From Cupriavidus sp. U2 (GTDB lineage Bacteria; Pseudomonadota; Gammaproteobacteria; Burkholderiales; Burkholderiaceae): a stretch of DNA of 64,000 bases. A model generated the notes under the pieces. It did no database searches. It saw only the letters and a program-made list of their open reading frames with translations, and was not told the DNA's origin. The position numbers and the translations under genes are program-made. Of the stretch, positions 21,556 through 32,317 are shown one piece after another. The stretch spans positions 124,001 through 188,000 of the forward strand of contig NZ_RCOG02000002.1 in NCBI RefSeq assembly GCF_009663685.2, in the 5' to 3' direction. How positions within the stretch are numbered: the first letter of the stretch is position 1; each line of letters opens with the position of its first letter.

Positions 21556-22329
21556 TCAACCGAGCTGGCGTACGCGCGCAATCATCTCCGCGCCGAAATC
21601 GAGATACGCTTTGGCGCCCTTCGAGGACGCATCGAATGCCACGCCCGGCATGCCATATGACGGCGCTTCGGCCAGCCGCACATTGCGCGGAATCACGGTC
21701 TTGAATACCTTTTCCGCGAAGTGGGCCTCCAGCTGCGCCGACACCTGCTGCTGCAGCGTCACGCGCGGGTCGAACATCACCCGCAGCAGGCCAATCACCT
21801 TGAGTTCGCGATTCAGGTTGGCATGCACCTGCTTGATCGTGTTGACCAGATCGGACAACCCCTCCAGCGCGAAGTATTCGCACTGCATCGGTACGATCAC
21901 GCCATGCGCGGCACACAGGCCGTTCAACGTCAGCAGCGACAGCGACGGCGGGCAGTCGATCAGCACGAAGTCATACTGGTCGTCCACTTCGGCCAGCGCC
22001 TGCTTGAGGCGACGCTCGCGCTGGTCCAGCTCCACCAGCTCCACTTCGGCACCGGCCAGTTCGCGATTGGCCGGCAGCACGTCGTAGCGGCCCGACTCGG
22101 ACCGACGGGTTGCCTGCGGCACGGATGCCAGGCCGACCAGCACCTGGTACACACTGTGTTCCAGCGACTGCTTGTCGATACCGGAGCCCATCGAGGCATT
22201 GCCCTGGGGGTCCAGGTCGACCAGCAGCACGCGCTGCTCCTGCGCGGCCAGACCGGCGGCCAGATTCACCGTGGTGGTGGTCTTGCCGACGCCGCCCTTC
22301 TGGTTTGCGATCACGAATACCTTGGCCAT
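21556..22329 (-). CDS. parA: Chromosome partitioning ATPase ParA (Soj type)
   Basis: Deviant Walker ATPase that moves ParB-parS complexes over the nucleoid. Product of 257 residues with KGGVGKTT at 11-18 and LVDLDPQGNAS at about 36-46. It has no N-terminal helix-turn-helix, so it is the chromosomal small type rather than an autoregulatory plasmid ParA. Located between rsmG and parB, same strand. Confidence 0.97.
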   Translation of the reverse strand: MAKVFVIANQKGGVGKTTTTVNLAAGLAAQEQRVLLVDLDPQGNASMGSGIDKQSLEHSVYQVLVGLASVPQATRRSESGRYDVLPANRELAGAEVELVELDQRERRLKQALAEVDDQYDFVLIDCPPSLSLLTLNGLCAAHGVIVPMQCEYFALEGLSDLVNTIKQVHANLNRELKVIGLLRVMFDPRVTLQQQVSAQLEAHFAEKVFKTVIPRNVRLAEAPSYGMPGVAFDASSKGAKAYLDFGAEMIARVRQLG

Positions 22330-22405
22330 ATGCGCTTGCAGCTCCCTGTGCGTGTCTTCGTATTCATGCGACGAATAACACTTACCAAATTCTAAAACAG
22401 CGAAT

Positions 22406-23113
22406 TCAACGCCGCGATAGCACTACGAGATGCCGTTCCGCATCGAGCTCTGGAACGACCAGTTTCGGCACCGCTTCCACCTGCCATGCCTGCATCAGGC
22501 CCGCGGCTTCCATCCGGTCGATCTCGGCCTGGGGATAAACCCCTTTCATCGCGAGCAGCTTGCCGCCTGGGGCCACCAGGTGGCCGGACAGGTTCACAAA
22601 GTCCGTCAGCTCGGCAAACGCACGCGACGTAATGACGGCATAGCCATCGGCGTCCTCGATCTTCTCGACGGGACCCCAGTGCGCCGCGGCATTGGTCAGG
22701 TGCAGCTGCGCGCGGCACTGCGTCAGGAATGCGGTCTTCTTCTGAACGATATCGACCATCAGCACCGACACATCGGGGCAGGTAATGGCCAGCGGCATGC
22801 CAGGCATGCCCCCACCCGAGCCCACGTCCAGTACCCTGCCCCGCGCAGCGTCAGGTACGGCCGGGCTGCGCGCGGCCTCGGCCAGCGCAGGAACCGCTGC
22901 GAGCGAATCGAGCAAGTGGTGGGTCAGCATCTCGTCGGGATGACGGATGGCGGTGAGGTTGTAGACGCTGTTCCACTTGCGGAGCAGCGTCAGGTATGCG
23001 AACAGCGTCTCGATCTGGGCAGGCGCCAGTGCCAGGCCGATGGCTCCAAGCCCGGCTTCCAGGCGCTGACGCTGGGCGGCCTCGTCGACCACGGTGTATC
23101 GCAAGCCTCCCAC
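22406..23113 (-). CDS. rsmG: 16S rRNA (guanine-527-N7) methyltransferase RsmG (GidB)
   Basis: S-adenosylmethionine-dependent methylation of 16S G527; its loss gives low-level streptomycin resistance in other bacteria. Product of 235 residues. The SAM-binding VLDVGSGGGMPGMPLAI and the N-terminal LRKWNSVYNLTAIR are characteristic. The start is a GTG at 23113 directly adjoining the mnmG stop, so the two are likely coupled. Confidence 0.95.
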   Translation of the reverse strand: MGGLRYTVVDEAAQRQRLEAGLGAIGLALAPAQIETLFAYLTLLRKWNSVYNLTAIRHPDEMLTHHLLDSLAAVPALAEAARSPAVPDAARGRVLDVGSGGGMPGMPLAITCPDVSVLMVDIVQKKTAFLTQCRAQLHLTNAAAHWGPVEKIEDADGYAVITSRAFAELTDFVNLSGHLVAPGGKLLAMKGVYPQAEIDRMEAAGLMQAWQVEAVPKLVVPELDAERHLVVLSRR

Positions 23114-25069
<1,956 letters not shown>

Positions 25070-25155
25070 GGGACACCTCCTCCGGGAGGCTAGGCGGGAA
25101 AATTCGGGATGTCGAATTATAGCGGCATTCGTTTGGCGGACTGGGCCCACAGCGA

Positions 25156-25171
25156 AGTTTCACGTGAAACA
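25156..25171. promoter_or_regulatory. parS site 2
   Basis: AGTTTCACGTGAAACA has a perfect 14-base core; only the first outer base differs from consensus. It lies 87 bases upstream of the mnmG start. Confidence 0.92.
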
Positions 25172-25204
25172 TGGCGCCGAAGATACTCTTGGAACGGGCC
25201 GGTG

Positions 25205-25220
25205 TGTTCCACGTGAAACA
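25205..25220. promoter_or_regulatory. parS site 3 (one core mismatch)
   Basis: TGTTCCACGTGAAACA has one substitution in the left arm. The dyad is extended by flanking CCGGTG/CACCGG, giving a longer palindrome than the other copies. It is 34 bases from site 2. Confidence 0.85.
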
Positions 25221-25250
25221 CACCGGTCGTGCTGTGGACAACTCTCGACA

Positions 25251-25283
25251 AAAAAGAAAGGGCCCTGCTTGCACAGGGCCCTT
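25251..25283 (-). terminator. Terminator of the hutG operon, between parS sites
   Basis: Perfect 10-base stem AAGGGCCCTG/CAGGGCCCTT at 25258-25283, followed on the minus strand by a U-rich stretch (A5 and GAAA on the plus strand at 25251-25259). It stops transcripts of the hydrolase gene 32 bases after its stop and keeps them out of mnmG. Confidence 0.88.
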
Positions 25284-25295
25284 CCCTATCGACTC

Positions 25296-25311
25296 TGTTT
25301 CACGTGAAACA
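25296..25311. promoter_or_regulatory. parS site 4
   Basis: TGTTTCACGTGAAACA, a perfect consensus copy, ends three bases before the stop codon of the N-formylglutamate amidohydrolase gene. Confidence 0.93.
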
Positions 25312-25314
25312 TTG

Positions 25315-26205
25315 TCAGATCCGGCTCCGGATATACATCGCGATGCGCTCCGCCAGCGATGCCAGATCGCGCTGCAAGGTCGCGAATCCTTCGTTCGGCG
25401 CCTTGGTCGCCTCGTCCATATACAGCGGGCGACGGATCTCGATCTGCAGGCTGTTGCGCCGCTCGGCCGGTCGGCCGATTTGCGCGATCAGTTGCACCCC
25501 CTTGTACGGGTCGTTGCGCGCCACCGTGTAGCCCATGGACTTCAGCTCCCGCTCCACCAGATCCACGATGCCGGGCTCGCAGGTCGTACCATCGCGGTCG
25601 CCCAGCACAAAGTCCGCCAACGGATGCGGGCTATCGATCTTGAGCCGCTCGTAGGCGTTGTTCGGCATCGAGTGCAGGTTCAGATGCCAGAGTGCGCCGA
25701 ATTGCCGATACGCGGTCTCCACTGCCTCCGCCAGTGCGGCGTGGTACGGGCGGTAGTAGCGTGCGATCCGGTTCTGTACCTCCGCCACCGACAGTTGGCG
25801 GTCGTAGATCGGCGTGGCCGCGTCGAGTTTCCGCCAGATCAGGCCATAGCCCAGGCGCGTCTTCTCGCCCGGCGACAGCGGCGTGGGCCACGGCGCATCC
25901 AGCAGTTCCGGGTCCAGGTCCTCCAGCATCCGGTTGGGATCGATATAGACGCGCGGGAAAGTTGCGCCGATCAGCGTGCCGCCGACCTTCGGGATGGCCG
26001 ACCACAGCGTGTCGATATGGGTATCTTCGCCGCCACGCAGCCGCGCCAAGGGCACCGCCGCCTGGAAATCAGCCGGATAGTAGACGCCGCTGTGTGGCGA
26101 ATCACAGACCAGCGGCAGTGGCAGCCCTTCCGGCAATGCCAGCGTATAGGGGCCGCCCGGCGCATCGCCCTGTACCGCGCGGTACGGTGTATCGAACGTC
26201 GTCAT
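25315..26205 (-). CDS. hutG: N-formylglutamate amidohydrolase family protein
   Basis: Family members hydrolyse N-formyl-L-glutamate to formate and glutamate, the last step of one histidine route. Product of 296 residues with CDSPHSGVYYP near the N-terminus, GGEDTHIDTLW, the zinc-site-like LHSMP and a C-terminal basic stretch. It starts three bases after the stop of the Bug gene, so the two are one operon. No other hut gene is nearby, so the true substrate may be a related N-acyl amino acid. The downstream terminator sits among parS sites. Confidence 0.85.
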   Translation of the reverse strand: MTTFDTPYRAVQGDAPGGPYTLALPEGLPLPLVCDSPHSGVYYPADFQAAVPLARLRGGEDTHIDTLWSAIPKVGGTLIGATFPRVYIDPNRMLEDLDPELLDAPWPTPLSPGEKTRLGYGLIWRKLDAATPIYDRQLSVAEVQNRIARYYRPYHAALAEAVETAYRQFGALWHLNLHSMPNNAYERLKIDSPHPLADFVLGDRDGTTCEPGIVDLVERELKSMGYTVARNDPYKGVQLIAQIGRPAERRNSLQIEIRRPLYMDEATKAPNEGFATLQRDLASLAERIAMYIRSRI

Positions 26206-26208
26206 GGC

Positions 26209-27225
26209 TCAATCCAGCTTGATGTTGGCAGCCTTGGCCACGCGGGCGTAGCGTGCCATGGCCTGCTGAATCTGGGCCTTGAACTGGTCCGGCGTAGTCG
26301 GCACCAGCGTGCCGCCCGATTCCTCGATCTTGCGTTTGAACTCGGGGTTCAGCATCGCCTTGTGGATGGCGGCATTCAGCTTGTCGATGATGGGCTGGGG
26401 CGTACCCGCGGGGGCGACGATGCCGAACCAGCCACCGTCACCCATATCCTTGTAGCCAAGCTCGCCGTACGTCGGCACGTTAGGCAGTTGCGGGGAACGC
26501 TGCGCCCCGAGCAGGGCCAGCGCGCGCAGCCGGCCCGCCTTCACGTGCGGCAACGTGGTCGACAGGTTGTCGGTAATCGCATTCACCTGCCCTGCCAGCG
26601 CATCGTTCAGCGCCAGGCCGGCCCCCTTGTACGGCACGTGCAGCAGGTCGATCTTGGCCAGCATCATGAAATTCTCGATGTTGGCGTGCCCGAGCGAGCC
26701 CGCACCGGGCGACGCAAAGGTGTATTTGCCCGGGTTGGCCTTGGCCAGTGCGACAAACTCCTGCATGGTCTTGGCCGGTACACTCGGATGCACGGCAAAG
26801 ACGCTGGGAACGGCCGCTACGTTGGTGACGGGCGCAAAGTCCTTGATCGGGTCGTAGCCCAGCTTTGGGTATACCGCCGGGTTGGACCCATGGGTGCTGA
26901 CCGTGGCCATGCCGATCGTGTACCCGTCCGGCGCAGAGCGGGCCACCTGTTCCATGCCGATCGAACCGCCTGCCCCACCCTTGTTATCGACCACGATCGT
27001 CTGCCCCAGCTCGCGTCCAGCGTACTCGGCAACGAGGCGCGCCGACAGGTCGGTGGTGCCACCTGCGGCGAACGGCACGACCAGACGGATCGGCTTGTTC
27101 GGGTAGTTCGATTGTGCCGCCACCGGCATCGCCATAGCGCCAAAAGCGGCGCCGATGGCTGTGGACAACATTGTGGAAAACATCAGGCGGCGGCGCGTGG
27201 CGCGGACAGGCAGGGCTCGATTCAT
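26209..27225 (-). CDS. Bug-family periplasmic solute-binding protein (TctC type)
   Basis: Binds small carboxylates for tripartite tricarboxylate-type transport or sensing. Product of 338 residues. The signal region has TRRRLMF, resembling a twin-arginine motif, a hydrophobic stretch, and a likely cut after AA at residue 37. Mature NYPNKPIRLVVPFAAGGTTD is diagnostic of Bug proteins. No TctA/TctB permease genes are adjacent. The start at 27225 has GAGGAG upstream. It is divergent from a LysR gene that probably controls it. Confidence 0.93.
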   Translation of the reverse strand: MNRALPVRATRRRLMFSTMLSTAIGAAFGAMAMPVAAQSNYPNKPIRLVVPFAAGGTTDLSARLVAEYAGRELGQTIVVDNKGGAGGSIGMEQVARSAPDGYTIGMATVSTHGSNPAVYPKLGYDPIKDFAPVTNVAAVPSVFAVHPSVPAKTMQEFVALAKANPGKYTFASPGAGSLGHANIENFMMLAKIDLLHVPYKGAGLALNDALAGQVNAITDNLSTTLPHVKAGRLRALALLGAQRSPQLPNVPTYGELGYKDMGDGGWFGIVAPAGTPQPIIDKLNAAIHKAMLNPEFKRKIEESGGTLVPTTPDQFKAQIQQAMARYARVAKAANIKLD

Positions 27226-27353
27226 GGTGTGAAACTCCTCGTTTTATCGTTCTCGAATCCGGGGACCGAGCTGGGGAGTTTCGGCAGTTTACCGGCCCTG
27301 CACAAACGACTATATTGCACGCTTCCATTACCAAAGCTCATGCACACGTCGTC

Positions 27354-28277
27354 ATGCGTATACGCTCACCTTCGATGTCCGAGCTACATGCATTTGTGAC
27401 GGCTGCCAGGCTGGGCAGCTTCACCCGTGCCGCGGAATCGCTGTGCGTCACGCAAGGCGCCATCAGCCGCGCCATTTCCCGGCTGGAATCGCATTTCGGC
27501 CAGCCGCTGATCCATCGCAACGCCCACAAGCTCACGCTGACCGATGCGGGGCGCCAATACCTGGACGCCATCGCGGCCCCGGTGGCCGCGATCGAAACCG
27601 CCAGCGGGGCGATGCTGGGGGAAGATCGGCAGCATCACCTGACGCTGTCGGCGGTGCCCACACTGGCCAGCGTATGGCTGGTCCCTCGCCTGCCTGACTT
27701 CCACCGCAAGCATCCCGATATCCGGCTCGACTTCGTGCCCTACCGACGTGACGAAGACTTCGCCGGCGCAAAGCCCGATGCGGCGATCCTGACCGGGGAA
27801 GCCAGCCACTGGCCCAACCTGCAGGTGGACTATGTGATCGGACGCGAAATGGTGCCGGTCTGCCACCCCGCCCGGGCCCATGCGCGGCAAGCTTCCAATC
27901 TGTGGAAAACTCCGTCGGACCTGATGGTCGAACCGCTGCTTTTCCACACAACTGCCCCCAGGAACTGGGAGAACTGGCTACGTGCCACGGGCGTACCCAA
28001 CGCTGCGCCCGCGCTGGCCCGAGGATTCGATCAGGTGTCGATTCTGCTGGAGGCCGTGAAGGCCGACATGGGCGTGGCCGTTTTGCAGCGATGCCTTGTC
28101 AGGGATGCGTTGCAGGCCGGTCAGGTGGTGGCGCCGTTCGATCTGCCGGTCACGTTGAACCGCGGTTATTTCCTCTGCGCGCCACGTGAAAAAAGCGACC
28201 ATCGGGCCCTGACGATCTTCCGCGAATGGCTGCTTTCGGCGGCAGCGATCGATATCGTCGAACTGGTTCGCCAATAG
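27354..28277 (+). CDS. LysR-family transcriptional regulator (GcvA-like)
   Basis: Product of 307 residues from ATG 27354. The N-terminal winged helix-turn-helix is MSELHAFVTAARLGSFTRAA through AISRAISRLESHFGQPL (residues 8-60), followed by a substrate-binding effector domain. The frame is open further upstream to 27171, but that would overlap the divergent Bug gene. The 128-base divergent intergenic region suggests it regulates the Bug-amidohydrolase operon. The ligand is unknown. Confidence 0.9.
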   Translation: MRIRSPSMSELHAFVTAARLGSFTRAAESLCVTQGAISRAISRLESHFGQPLIHRNAHKLTLTDAGRQYLDAIAAPVAAIETASGAMLGEDRQHHLTLSAVPTLASVWLVPRLPDFHRKHPDIRLDFVPYRRDEDFAGAKPDAAILTGEASHWPNLQVDYVIGREMVPVCHPARAHARQASNLWKTPSDLMVEPLLFHTTAPRNWENWLRATGVPNAAPALARGFDQVSILLEAVKADMGVAVLQRCLVRDALQAGQVVAPFDLPVTLNRGYFLCAPREKSDHRALTIFREWLLSAAAIDIVELVRQ

Positions 28278-28296
28278 TTATCCACACTGTGGATAG
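28278..28296. promoter_or_regulatory. Inverted pair of DnaA boxes
   Basis: TTATCCACA (perfect, 28278-28286) is followed directly by CTGTGGATAG, giving a head-to-head palindrome right after the LysR stop codon. As RNA it could form only a short stem (5-7 pairs) followed by UUUU, so a weak terminator between the convergent genes is an alternative reading. Confidence 0.45.
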
Positions 28297-28410
28297 TTTT
28301 GTGAACAACATCGGCTGCGTGAATAAAAACGTCGCCAGAATGGGCACCGTTATTTTCCAAACCGATGTATACGTGCCACGAAACGTCTGCGCGGCATCTA
28401 CGAGTTGCCT

Positions 28411-29154
28411 TTAGGCCGCCTTCTTGGCCAGCCCCAGATACGTCTCGATGACCTTGGGATTGCTGGCCAGCGCTGCGGCCTCGCCCTCCATGGCCATATC
28501 GCCAGTCTCGACCACGTAGCCGTAGTCGGCCACCTGCAGCGCCGCACGCGCGTTCTGCTCGATCAGCAGCGTCGCCACGCCGGTCTGGCGGAGGTTGCTG
28601 ATGATGTGGAAGATTTCCTTCACGATCAGCGGTGCCAGGCCCAGGCTGGGTTCGTCCAGCATCAGCAGCTGCGGCTTGGCCATCAGCGCCCGGCCCACCG
28701 CCAGCATCTGGCGCTCGCCGCCTGACAGCGTGCCGGCCTCCTGCCTGGCACGCTCCCTGAGGCGCGGGAATAGGTCATAGACCACGTCCATCTGATCCAG
28801 ATAGTGGCGCTCGCCGGCACGCTTGCGGCGGAAGGCACCGAGCTGCAGGTTGTCTTCGACGGTCATCGTCGAAAACAGCTCGCGCTTTTCGGGCACCAGG
28901 CACATGCCGCGCGCCACCCGCCCCTCCACCGGAATGCCGGCCATGTCGTGGTCCAGGTAACGGACCGTGCCGCTGGACGACCCGCTGACCGGCAGCGCGC
29001 CCATGATCGCGTTGAGCATGGTCGATTTGCCGGCGCCGTTCGGGCCGATCACCGTGACGATCTTGCCGGCCTGCACCTGCAGATTGGCGCCATGCACGGC
29101 CTCCACTTTGCCGTAGCGCACATGCAGGTCCTTCACCTCCAGAATCAGACTCAT
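28411..29154 (-). CDS. livF: Branched-chain amino-acid-type ABC transporter ATPase LivF (system 1)
   Basis: Second ATPase of the first Liv importer. Product of 247 residues with Walker A GPNGAGKS at 37-44, signature LSGGERQMLAVGRALM and Walker B LLMLDEPSLGL. The start at 29154 follows GAGGAAATGAG. It lies nine bases after the fused LivM-LivG gene. The true substrate is not provable from sequence. Confidence 0.94.
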   Translation of the reverse strand: MSLILEVKDLHVRYGKVEAVHGANLQVQAGKIVTVIGPNGAGKSTMLNAIMGALPVSGSSSGTVRYLDHDMAGIPVEGRVARGMCLVPEKRELFSTMTVEDNLQLGAFRRKRAGERHYLDQMDVVYDLFPRLRERARQEAGTLSGGERQMLAVGRALMAKPQLLMLDEPSLGLAPLIVKEIFHIISNLRQTGVATLLIEQNARAALQVADYGYVVETGDMAMEGEAAALASNPKVIETYLGLAKKAA

Positions 29155-29163
29155 CTCATTTCC

Positions 29164-31044
29164 TCACTCGACGCCGCCGAGATAGGCTTCCAGCACGGCC
29201 GGATTCTTCTGCACCGCTTCCGGTACCCCTTCGGCAATGCGCGTGCCGAACTCCATCACCACCAGCCGATCTGTCAGGTTCATCACGAAGTCCATGTCAT
29301 GCTCCACCAGCAGCACGCTCATGCCCTCGCCCTTCAGCTTGCGTAGCAGTTCCGCCAACGCCTGCTTTTCCTTGTAGCGCAGGCCCGCCGCAGGCTCGTC
29401 GAGCAGCAGCAGCGCGGGGTCGCAGCAGAGCGCGCGTGCGATTTCCAGAATGCGTTGCTGGCCCAGCGCGAGGCTGCCGGCTTCCATGTACATGCAGTCG
29501 GCCAGGCCCACACGCTCCAGCTGGCGCCGGGCCTCGAACAGCAGCTTCTGTTCCTCCGCGCGGTTCAGGCGCAGGATTGCCGCCGATACGCCGCCCTGTG
29601 CGCGGAAATCGCCGCGCAGGTGCGCGCCGATGGCCACGTTCTCCAGCACGGTCATCGTCGGCAGCAGATGCACGTGCTGGAAGGTGCGGCCCACGCCCCG
29701 CTTGACGATCTCGCGCGACGGCAGGCCCGATATCACCTCGCCGCGATAGCGCACCTCGCCGCGCGTGAGTGGCAGCACGCCGGTCACCAGGTTGAAGGTC
29801 GTGGACTTGCCCGCGCCGTTCGGGCCAATCAGCCCGACGATCTCGCCGGCACGCACCTGGAAGCTCACGTCGTTCACCGCTACCAGGCCGCCGAACTGCT
29901 TGCGCGCCGCGCGCACGTCGAGGATCAGCTCGCCGGCCCCGGGTTTCTGCCGTACCGCCAGGGCCTCGGCCTGATCCGGCGCGACCACGGGCGGCCCCGA
30001 TGGCATCAGCCTGCGCAGGAACGGCCAGATGCCATCGCGCGCGTACTGCAGCAGCAGCACCAGCAGCACGCCAAAGACGATGATCTCGAAGTTGCCCGTG
30101 CTGCCAAGCAGCCTCGGCAGCAGCCCCTGCAGCACGTCCTTGAGGATGGTCAGAATGCCCGCGCCGAGCACGGCGCCCCAGACGTGCCCCACACCGCCCA
30201 CCACGGCCATGAACAGGTATTCGATGCCGTAGTTGAGCCCGAACGGCGTCGGGTTCACGGCACGCTGCAGGTGCGCGTACAGGAAGCCCGAGACACACGC
30301 CAGGATCGCCGCCACGACGAAGATCACCACCTTCATCCACGCGGTATTCACGCCCATCGCCTCGGCCATCGTGCCGCCGCCCTTCAGCGCGCGGATCGCC
30401 CGTCCCGGCCGCGAATTGAGCAGGTTCTGCATGGCCACCACGGCCAGCAGCACCACGGCCCAGATCAGGTAGAACATCGACCGGCCCGACTGCAGCTCGA
30501 TACCCAGGAACGACAGCACCGGAATGCCGTTCAGGCCATCGTACTTGCCCAGGAATTCAAGGTTGCCGAACAGGAAGAACAGCGACAGGCCCCAGGCTAT
30601 CGTCGCCAGCGGCAGGTAGTGGCCCGACATCCGCATCGTAATCAGGCCAATCACATAGGCCGACGCCATCGTGATGACCAGCCCGACGATCAGTCCCAGC
30701 CATGGCGACAGCCCGAACTGCGTGGTCAGGTACGCCGTGCTGTAGGCGCCCAGCCCCACGAATGCGGCCTGGCCAAACGACGTCATGCCGCCCACGCCCG
30801 TCAGCAGCACCAGGCCGATCGCCACGATGCTGTAGAGCCCGATGTAGTTACCCAGCGTGATCCAGAACTCCGGTGTCGGCAGCACCGGCAGCAGCGCCAG
30901 CACGACGGCAAAGCCCAGCGCCAGCACGCGGTTGCGCGTGGCCCCGCGCAGGTGGCCTTCACGTCGCGATTGCGGCCGGCCTTGCGAATTCCCGTTGTGC
31001 GACTCCACGTGTTTCTCCAGCGGCTTGTCGGTCAGCATCGTCAT
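29164..31044 (-). CDS. Fused LivM permease and LivG ATPase (system 1)
   Basis: A single 626-residue protein combining two importer parts. Residues about 38-345 form the LivM-type permease with multiple membrane helices ([16 protein letters not shown] and the RAIRALKGG coupling segment). Residues about 372-626 form a LivG ATPase with Walker [10 protein letters not shown] at 407-415, [15 protein letters not shown] as signature and [12 protein letters not shown] linker of about 25 residues joins them. This fusion arrangement is known in Burkholderiales. It starts three bases after livH. Confidence 0.94.
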   Translation of the reverse strand: MTMLTDKPLEKHVESHNGNSQGRPQSRREGHLRGATRNRVLALGFAVVLALLPVLPTPEFWITLGNYIGLYSIVAIGLVLLTGVGGMTSFGQAAFVGLGAYSTAYLTTQFGLSPWLGLIVGLVITMASAYVIGLITMRMSGHYLPLATIAWGLSLFFLFGNLEFLGKYDGLNGIPVLSFLGIELQSGRSMFYLIWAVVLLAVVAMQNLLNSRPGRAIRALKGGGTMAEAMGVNTAWMKVVIFVVAAILACVSGFLYAHLQRAVNPTPFGLNYGIEYLFMAVVGGVGHVWGAVLGAGILTILKDVLQGLLPRLLGSTGNFEIIVFGVLLVLLLQYARDGIWPFLRRLMPSGPPVVAPDQAEALAVRQKPGAGELILDVRAARKQFGGLVAVNDVSFQVRAGEIVGLIGPNGAGKSTTFNLVTGVLPLTRGEVRYRGEVISGLPSREIVKRGVGRTFQHVHLLPTMTVLENVAIGAHLRGDFRAQGGVSAAILRLNRAEEQKLLFEARRQLERVGLADCMYMEAGSLALGQQRILEIARALCCDPALLLLDEPAAGLRYKEKQALAELLRKLKGEGMSVLLVEHDMDFVMNLTDRLVVMEFGTRIAEGVPEAVQKNPAVLEAYLGGVE

Positions 31045-31047
31045 GGC

Positions 31048-32100
31048 TTACTCCTCTTCCTCGACATGCTTGCTGGTCAGCGAACGCCACAGCAGCACGG
31101 GAATGATCAGCGTGAAGACGATGACCTCCTTGAACGCGCTGGCCCAGAACGACGAATACGATTCGAGCAGCCCCACCAGCAGCGCGCCGAGCGCCGCCAC
31201 CGGATAGCTGGCCAACCCGCCGACGATGGCGCCAACGAACCCCTTGAGCCCCACCAGGAAGCCCGATTCGTAGTAGATCGTCGTCAGCGGCGCGATCAGG
31301 ATGCCGCACAGCGCGCCCATCGCGGCGGCCAGCGTGAACGACAGGCGCCCGGCCTGCGTCGTGCCGATACCAACCAGCCGCGCGCCCAGACGGTTCACGG
31401 CGGTGGCGCGCAGTGCCTTGCCCTGCAGCGTGCGCTCGAAATAAAAATACAGCGCCGCAATCAGTACACCGGACACCGCCACGACCCACATGCTCTGCCC
31501 CGACACGCTGAGGCTGCCCACATCGAAGCGCGCATCGGAAAACGGATTCGTACGCGAGCCTTCGGCACCGAACATCACCAGCCCCAATCCCACCAGCGCG
31601 AAATGCACGCCGACCGACACGATCAGCAGCACCAGCGTGCTGGCCTCGGCCAGCGGCTGATAGGCCAGGCGATAGAGCATCGGCCCCAGGGGGATCACGA
31701 TCAGCAGCGTCAGCGCGATCTGCACCAGCATCGGCAGCGGCATGCCGCCGTACTGCTGCACCAGGACATGCACGGCGCCCGGGAACAGCAGGTACTTGCC
31801 GGCCAGGACGAGGATGCGGCGCGGCGCGGCCAGCCGCAGCTCGGGGCTGCGCAGCACCGCCACCCCGTCGTAGAGGAATGTCAGCACGCCCATGGCCAGC
31901 AGCAGCCACGTGGTCTGCGGCGCGTGGCCCGCCTGCATCGCGGCCAGCGTCAGCGCGCCGTAGGCCACGAACTCGCCCTGGGGGATGAAGATGACGCGCG
32001 TCACCGAGAACACCAGCACCAGTGCCAGTGCCAGCAGCGCGTAGATCGCGCCGGAGGTGATGCCGTCCTGCGCCAGAATGGCCGCAATCGATAGGTCCAT
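31048..32100 (-). CDS. livH: Branched-chain amino-acid-type ABC transporter permease LivH (system 1)
   Basis: Product of 350 residues with about nine membrane helices, starting with [20 protein letters not shown] and containing the family loop [22 protein letters not shown] and [17 protein letters not shown]. Slightly longer than E. coli LivH (308), owing to an insertion at about residues 80-125. It is separated from the binding-protein gene by a strong terminator, so it is likely expressed at a lower level. Confidence 0.93.
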   Translation of the reverse strand: MDLSIAAILAQDGITSGAIYALLALALVLVFSVTRVIFIPQGEFVAYGALTLAAMQAGHAPQTTWLLLAMGVLTFLYDGVAVLRSPELRLAAPRRILVLAGKYLLFPGAVHVLVQQYGGMPLPMLVQIALTLLIVIPLGPMLYRLAYQPLAEASTLVLLIVSVGVHFALVGLGLVMFGAEGSRTNPFSDARFDVGSLSVSGQSMWVVAVSGVLIAALYFYFERTLQGKALRATAVNRLGARLVGIGTTQAGRLSFTLAAAMGALCGILIAPLTTIYYESGFLVGLKGFVGAIVGGLASYPVAALGALLVGLLESYSSFWASAFKEVIVFTLIIPVLLWRSLTSKHVEEEE

Positions 32101-32230
32101 TGTCTGCCCGTGTTATGTGCGCGCGTGGCGGGCGCCAGCGCCGGAAAACCTGCCTGCCTGCCGCTACCGCAGCCTCAGCTTAGAGACTCCACCGCGCAAT
32201 GCCTAGAGGGTGGCGGGAATCCACGGCGGC

Positions 32231-32262
32231 AAAAAAAGGGCGCATGGTCTGCCATGCGCCCT
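32231..32262 (-). terminator. Intercistronic terminator between binding-protein gene and livH
   Basis: Perfect 11-base stem AGGGCGCATGG/CCATGCGCCCT (32237-32262) with a TCTG loop, followed on the minus strand by U7. It lies 55 bases after the SBP stop and 130 bases before livH. Partial read-through would give excess binding protein over membrane components. Confidence 0.9.
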
Positions 32263-32317
32263 GCGTTGCTACGCTGCCCAGCGGGTGACCCCTGCCAGCC
32301 GGTCGGTTTGTGCCGGC

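Noticed and set aside
21524..21916. N-terminal extension of ParB of about 130 residues.
   Set aside because: It overlaps parA in another frame; ParB homology starts at the ATG at 21523.
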